From positions 1 to 8,764 of the forward strand of contig JAGHCL010000001.1 of assembly GCA_021160485.1 (NCBI GenBank): DNA of 8,764 nt, read 5' to 3'. Source of the DNA: Candidatus Desulfofervidaceae bacterium. Its GTDB lineage: Bacteria > Desulfobacterota > Desulfofervidia > Desulfofervidales > Desulfofervidaceae. The translations under genes and the position numbers were made by a program. Positions within the stretch are counted from its first letter, which is position 1. Each line of letters begins with the position of its first letter. Below, piece by piece: positions 6,178 through 8,764 of the stretch. The notes beneath the pieces were generated by a model. That model was not told the DNA's origin, did no database searches, and saw nothing but the letters and a program-made list of their open reading frames with translations.

Positions 6178-7806
6178 TTAGCCTCCGTCTTGGTGAATTG
6201 AGCGGTTAATGTAAAACTGTTGCACAATGGATAAGAGGTTGTTTACCAGCCAATAAATGACCAGACCTGAAGGGAAGTTTAAAAAGAGAAATGTGAAGAA
6301 GATAGGCATCAATAACATCATTTTAGATTGAGTAGGATCCATTGTGCTGGGAGTCATTTTTTGCTGTACCATCATAGATATGCCCATCAAAATAGGGGTA
6401 ATGTAATATGGGTCTTTTGCTGATAGATCCGCCAGCCAAATTTTATCAGTAAAAGGCAAATAAGTAATGAAATTGGCGTGTCTTAATTCAATAGCGTAAA
6501 GGAGCGCCTTGTATAAAGCAAAGAATACAGGGATTTGGAGAATTATTGGCAAACAACCACCCATCGGATTTACTTTGTAGGTTTTGTAGAGGTTCATTAA
6601 CTCCCTGTTTAGGGCTTCTTTATCGTCTTTGTATTTTTCTTTTAACCGTGCAATATGGGGTTGTAATTTTTGTAACTCGCGCATTGACTTAAAGCTCACA
6701 TGGGTTAAGGGCCAGAAGAGAATTTTAATTACAACCGTAAGTAAAATGATAGCAATACCGTAATTATGGCTATATTTATAAAACCACTTCAAGACATAAA
6801 GCAGGAGTTTGGCAATGGAGTCAAAAAAGCCAAAATGGACTGCTTTATCTAAATGATAATCCAGTTTTTTTAGCCTATCTAGCTCTTTAGGCCCAAAGTA
6901 GAGGAGAAAAGATACAGTCTTTCTCTGAGATGTAATCTCTAAAGGAGGAGTAAGGAATTCTCCTACAAGCAGACCATTTTTGTTATTCACGATAAATGTA
7001 GCTTTATCTGCCACTTGATTAACAATGGTGGTCATAAAATACTTGTCACTCAATCCTGCCCACTGAAGCTTACCTGTCTTTACAACTTCATGTTTTTTAA
7101 TGTCTTTCCATTTTACTTCTTCAAATTTATCATTTAGCCAGAGGATAGCTCCTTGGAAACCATAACGGTCTTTTTTATCTTCTGGCCATTTGTTTACCAA
7201 AAAAACAACTAAGTTATCCTGAAAAGGTGGCAAAGATTGATTGATGAAGCTGACATTAAAGTCAATGTGATAATCATCTGGATAAAAAGTAAAGGTTTTT
7301 TCTATCAAGATGCCACCGACATTGGCAGTGAAAGTAATGGTTTTCTCCCTATCTTGACTAGACAGGTCTAATTTAGTTTTATCAGCTTTAAACATAACTC
7401 TATCTAAAGGTAAATCGCTGTGTAAGAAGCGAATTCCTAAGGGAAAGGTAGTATTGTCACTAAAAACAATGTCCTGAGGTGGTGAGTTGGGGTCTACAGT
7501 TTGCCGATATTTTTTAAGAATAAACCTTTTTAGTCGTGCACCATTTTCACATAAAATGGCCTTATAAAGAGGGGTAGAAACAACAATTTCCCTGCCAGAA
7601 TCTGTAGGTACAAAAATTGACTTCTCTGTCTTTAATGGGACAGGAGGTGTTGATCTAACTTTTGCTTCCTTTGGTTGCTGTGGCTGGACCGGAGCAACCG
7701 CAGGCGGTGATGTTTGTTTAATGTGTTTCTTGGGCAAGAAAAAGTAATCGTATAAAAGAATTACTAACATAGACAGCACAAAAGCTGCGATAGCACGATA
7801 AGCCAT
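6178..7806 (-). CDS. yidC: Membrane protein insertase YidC
   Basis: Inserts and folds inner-membrane proteins, alone or with SecYEG. A 542-aa Gram-negative form: N-terminal membrane anchor (about 4-23), a Pro/Gln-rich linker (30-60), a large periplasmic beta domain (about 65-320), then the conserved five-helix core from about 333. Core helices lie near 349-369, 417-437, 466-481 and 498-530 (NFPSGLVIYWLVNN). The hydrophilic-groove positive residue, Arg in E. coli and B. subtilis, is Lys361 here (TVVIKILFWPLT), a conservative change. The cytoplasmic coiled loop SMRELQKLQPHIARLKEKY (374-392) is intact. The ATG at 7806 is preferred: it follows GTGGGGAAAAAT, which can serve as a Shine-Dalgarno sequence, whereas a GTG at 7818 would add only MGKN and use up that element. 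It lies 25 nt after yidD. Confidence 0.97.
   Translation of the reverse strand: MAYRAIAAFVLSMLVILLYDYFFLPKKHIKQTSPPAVAPVQPQQPKEAKVRSTPPVPLKTEKSIFVPTDSGREIVVSTPLYKAILCENGARLKRFILKKYRQTVDPNSPPQDIVFSDNTTFPLGIRFLHSDLPLDRVMFKADKTKLDLSSQDREKTITFTANVGGILIEKTFTFYPDDYHIDFNVSFINQSLPPFQDNLVVFLVNKWPEDKKDRYGFQGAILWLNDKFEEVKWKDIKKHEVVKTGKLQWAGLSDKYFMTTIVNQVADKATFIVNNKNGLLVGEFLTPPLEITSQRKTVSFLLYFGPKELDRLKKLDYHLDKAVHFGFFDSIAKLLLYVLKWFYKYSHNYGIAIILLTVVIKILFWPLTHVSFKSMRELQKLQPHIARLKEKYKDDKEALNRELMNLYKTYKVNPMGGCLPIILQIPVFFALYKALLYAIELRHANFITYLPFTDKIWLADLSAKDPYYITPILMGISMMVQQKMTPSTMDPTQSKMMLLMPIFFTFLFLNFPSGLVIYWLVNNLLSIVQQFYINRSIHQDGG
6182..6186 (-). promoter_or_regulatory. Ribosome binding site deciding the jag start
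   Basis: GGAGG on the minus strand overlaps the last glycine codons of yidC and sits 5 nt before ATG 6176. It supports the 229-aa Jag and translational coupling to yidC. Confidence 0.75.
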
Positions 7807-7831
7807 ATTTTTCCCCACAATAGTTAATTTT

Positions 7832-8041
7832 TTATTTTACTGGATCATAACCACCGGGATGAAAAGGATGACACTTAGCCACACGTAATAAGGCCTTTAA
7901 GCCACCTTTGATGATGCCATAACGGGTAATGGCTTCAATGGCGTAGGCCGAACATGTTGGGTGAAAACGGCAAGAGGGAGGAAATAAAGGAGAAAGGAAA
8001 CGTTGATATATCTTTATGAGACTTATGATTACATACTTCAT
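7832..8041 (-). CDS. yidD: Membrane protein insertion efficiency factor YidD
   Basis: A small inner-membrane-associated protein that aids YidC-dependent insertion in E. coli. The 69 aa are typical in length. An amphipathic N-terminal helix ([19 protein letters not shown]) is followed by the family signature [11 protein letters not shown] (24-34) and [12 protein letters not shown] (57-68). The three conserved cysteines are 24, 30 and 57. The ATG overlaps the rnpA TGA as ATGA and has no Shine-Dalgarno sequence of its own, so translation most likely depends on termination of rnpA. Position between rnpA and yidC is the standard order. Confidence 0.96.
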   Translation of the reverse strand: MKYVIISLIKIYQRFLSPLFPPSCRFHPTCSAYAIEAITRYGIIKGGLKALLRVAKCHPFHPGGYDPVK

Positions 8042-8379
8042 TGGTATTTACATAGCGCTTTACTTAATTCCTCACAAACTTGATCATAACTTAAGTCGGC
8101 AGCTCCTTTTTTAGCAATGATAAGAATGTCATGTCTTGCAGGTAACTGCTTTTTATGCAAGCGAAAAAACTCTCTCAATAAACGTTTAACTCGGTTTCTT
8201 TTCACCGCATTTCCTACTTGGCGACTAACAGTCATACCCAAACGCAAGTGTCCCTCCAGATTAGGTTTCAGGTAAATAATGAAATGTCCAGTCTGTCGCC
8301 TTTGTCCAATTCTGGTAATTTCCAAAAATTCCTTTTTTTTGCGTATTCGTTCCCATTTAGAAAAACCAAATGTTTTCAT
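8038..8379 (-). CDS. rnpA: Ribonuclease P protein component
   Basis: Protein cofactor of RNase P, which removes the 5' leader of pre-tRNAs; it binds the RNA subunit and the pre-tRNA leader. The 113 aa are basic and of normal length. The signature RNR helix is [17 protein letters not shown], with the RNR core at 61-63. An aromatic/basic start ([13 protein letters not shown]) and [16 protein letters not shown] are also characteristic. The A of its ATG is the last base of the rpmH stop (TAATG), and its TGA overlaps the yidD start, so it is translationally coupled on both sides. No strong ribosome binding site lies at normal distance; a purine-rich AAAAAGG occurs about 17 nt upstream, inside rpmH. 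Confidence 0.97.
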   Translation of the reverse strand: MKTFGFSKWERIRKKKEFLEITRIGQRRQTGHFIIYLKPNLEGHLRLGMTVSRQVGNAVKRNRVKRLLREFFRLHKKQLPARHDILIIAKKGAADLSYDQVCEELSKALCKYQ

Positions 8380-8519
8380 TAACTAAAAACAGTCAACCTT
8401 TTTCTTCCCTTGGCCCGGCGCCTTTTTAGAATTTTCCGTCCAGCTTTAGTTTTCATCCGAGCCCGAAAACCATGTACCCTCTTGCCTCTTTTGATGTGTG
8501 GCTGGTAAGTCCTTTTCAT
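8379..8519 (-). CDS. rpmH: 50S ribosomal protein bL34
   Basis: A small, very basic protein buried in the large ribosomal subunit. The 46-aa product begins [18 protein letters not shown] and continues with [24 protein letters not shown], the unmistakable L34 pattern and length. The start ATG 8519 follows purine-rich GAGGAAAGG (8537-8529). It lies 29 nt after the stop of the upstream basic microprotein gene and overlaps rnpA by one base. The rpmH-rnpA-yidD-yidC cluster usually sits near dnaA and the origin; dnaA is not visible here. In many bacteria rpmH is the first gene of this operon; here another small gene precedes it. Confidence 0.98.
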   Translation of the reverse strand: MKRTYQPHIKRGKRVHGFRARMKTKAGRKILKRRRAKGRKRLTVFS

Positions 8520-8548
8520 CCTCTTTTCCTTTCCTCTTTGTTCTTAGG

Positions 8549-8689
8549 TCATTTTGCCTGTTTTGTTTCTTTCCCTGATGTTTCTGGAGGCGGTAATAAA
8601 CCTTTAGCTCTTAATTTAAGTCTTTTTAAACGTCGCCTTCTTCGCCGTTCAATCTCTCTTTTGCGTTCAATTTTCTTGTGTCTTGCCAT
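8549..8689 (-). CDS. 46-aa highly basic microprotein, unknown family
   Basis: Not recognised. The product begins MARHKKIERKREIERRR, has six consecutive arginines (15-20), then LKRLKLRAKGLLPPPE and a Lys-rich tail ending KQAK. Twenty of 46 residues are Arg or Lys, nearly all in the first 30, in a pattern compatible with one long basic helix; no cysteines, no membrane segment. Coding status rests on the strong GGAGGGG (8701-8695) 5 nt before the ATG, its place directly under a good promoter with a leader of about 20 nt, and its fit between the promoter and rpmH. Composition and position suggest an rRNA- or ribosome-binding protein, by analogy with other tiny ribosomal proteins; this is inference. 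It could instead act mainly as a leader ORF controlling rpmH. Confidence 0.78.
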   Translation of the reverse strand: MARHKKIERKREIERRRRRRLKRLKLRAKGLLPPPETSGKETKQAK

Positions 8690-8694
8690 TCGTT

Positions 8695-8701
8695 CCCCTC
8701 C
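8695..8701 (-). promoter_or_regulatory. Strong ribosome binding site of the basic microprotein gene
   Basis: GGAGGGG on the minus strand, 5 nt before ATG 8689. It is the best single piece of evidence that this short frame is translated. Confidence 0.75.
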
Positions 8702-8716
8702 ATCCTCGGTCGGCAT

Positions 8717-8745
8717 TTGATACCAAAAATCTTTACTTTCGTCAA
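8717..8745 (-). promoter_or_regulatory. Sigma70-like promoter of the rpmH operon
   Basis: On the minus strand, TTGACG (8745-8740), a 17-nt spacer, then TATCAA (8722-8717). Matches are 5/6 and 4/6 with ideal spacing. The expected transcription start is near 8710, giving a leader of about 20 nt before ATG 8689. Nothing is recognised in the remaining 19 bases to the window edge. Confidence 0.7.
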
Positions 8746-8764
8746 CTCCTAATGAAAATTTCCA

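Noticed and set aside
8472..8720. Plus-strand frame of 82 codons opposite rpmH and the basic microprotein gene
   Set aside because: Antisense to rpmH, which is unmistakable, and to the minus-strand promoter; Ser/Phe/Leu-rich composition is the mirror of Arg/Lys codons.
1..8764. Mobile element, CRISPR array, defence island, tRNA or rRNA
   Set aside because: No transposase, integrase, spaced repeats or tRNA-like pattern was seen; coding content is continuous housekeeping genes.

Overview
The window is an AT-rich stretch of chromosomal housekeeping DNA. It carries two minus-strand operons separated by one plus-strand gene. Gene order and protein types point to a Gram-negative anaerobe, most likely a Desulfobacterota (deltaproteobacterial) or Thermodesulfobacteria-like sulfate reducer. 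The reasons are: an ilvB-ilvN-ilvC-psd order of the kind known from Geobacter; a DUF465/YdcH-type small protein ahead of ilvB; a stand-alone DRG/Obg-like TGS GTPase beginning MPANLPPQYF; and a long YidC with a periplasmic domain. The species assignment is inference.

Left block (1-4044, minus strand, read right to left): a 77-aa DUF465-like protein, acetolactate synthase large subunit (ilvB), its ACT-domain regulatory subunit (ilvN), ketol-acid reductoisomerase (ilvC), a rho-independent terminator, and the 5' part of psd (phosphatidylserine decarboxylase), which runs off the left edge. The first genes are tightly packed (ATGA overlap, 12-nt gap, direct abutment). IlvB, IlvN and IlvC supply the first two steps of branched-chain amino acid synthesis. 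The terminator between ilvC and psd suggests that phospholipid gene expression is reduced or uncoupled from the ilv genes.

Divergent region (4045-4354): at least two, perhaps three, sigma70-like promoters face the ilv operon. An 8-bp inverted repeat overlaps the most distal one and looks like an operator. A Leu-rich 17-codon leader ORF is possible but unproven. On the plus side there is potential RNA secondary structure and a TTGACA box placed so that the GTPase mRNA could be leaderless.

Middle (4355-5332, plus strand): a DRG/Obg-related GTPase with a C-terminal TGS domain, then a 154-bp convergent gap containing an imperfect 15-bp direct repeat.

Right block (5487-8745, minus strand): a clear promoter at 8717-8745, a 46-aa extremely basic protein of unknown family, then rpmH, rnpA, yidD, yidC and jag/khpB. 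This is the classical ribosomal protein L34, RNase P protein, membrane insertase and RNA-binding protein cluster, usually found near the chromosome origin. Overlapping start and stop codons imply translational coupling.

I see no mobile element, CRISPR array, tRNA, rRNA or defence system. The most novel items are the unannotated basic microprotein heading the rpmH operon, the unusual cofactor-loop residues of the ketol-acid reductoisomerase, and the control region between the ilv operon and the GTPase.
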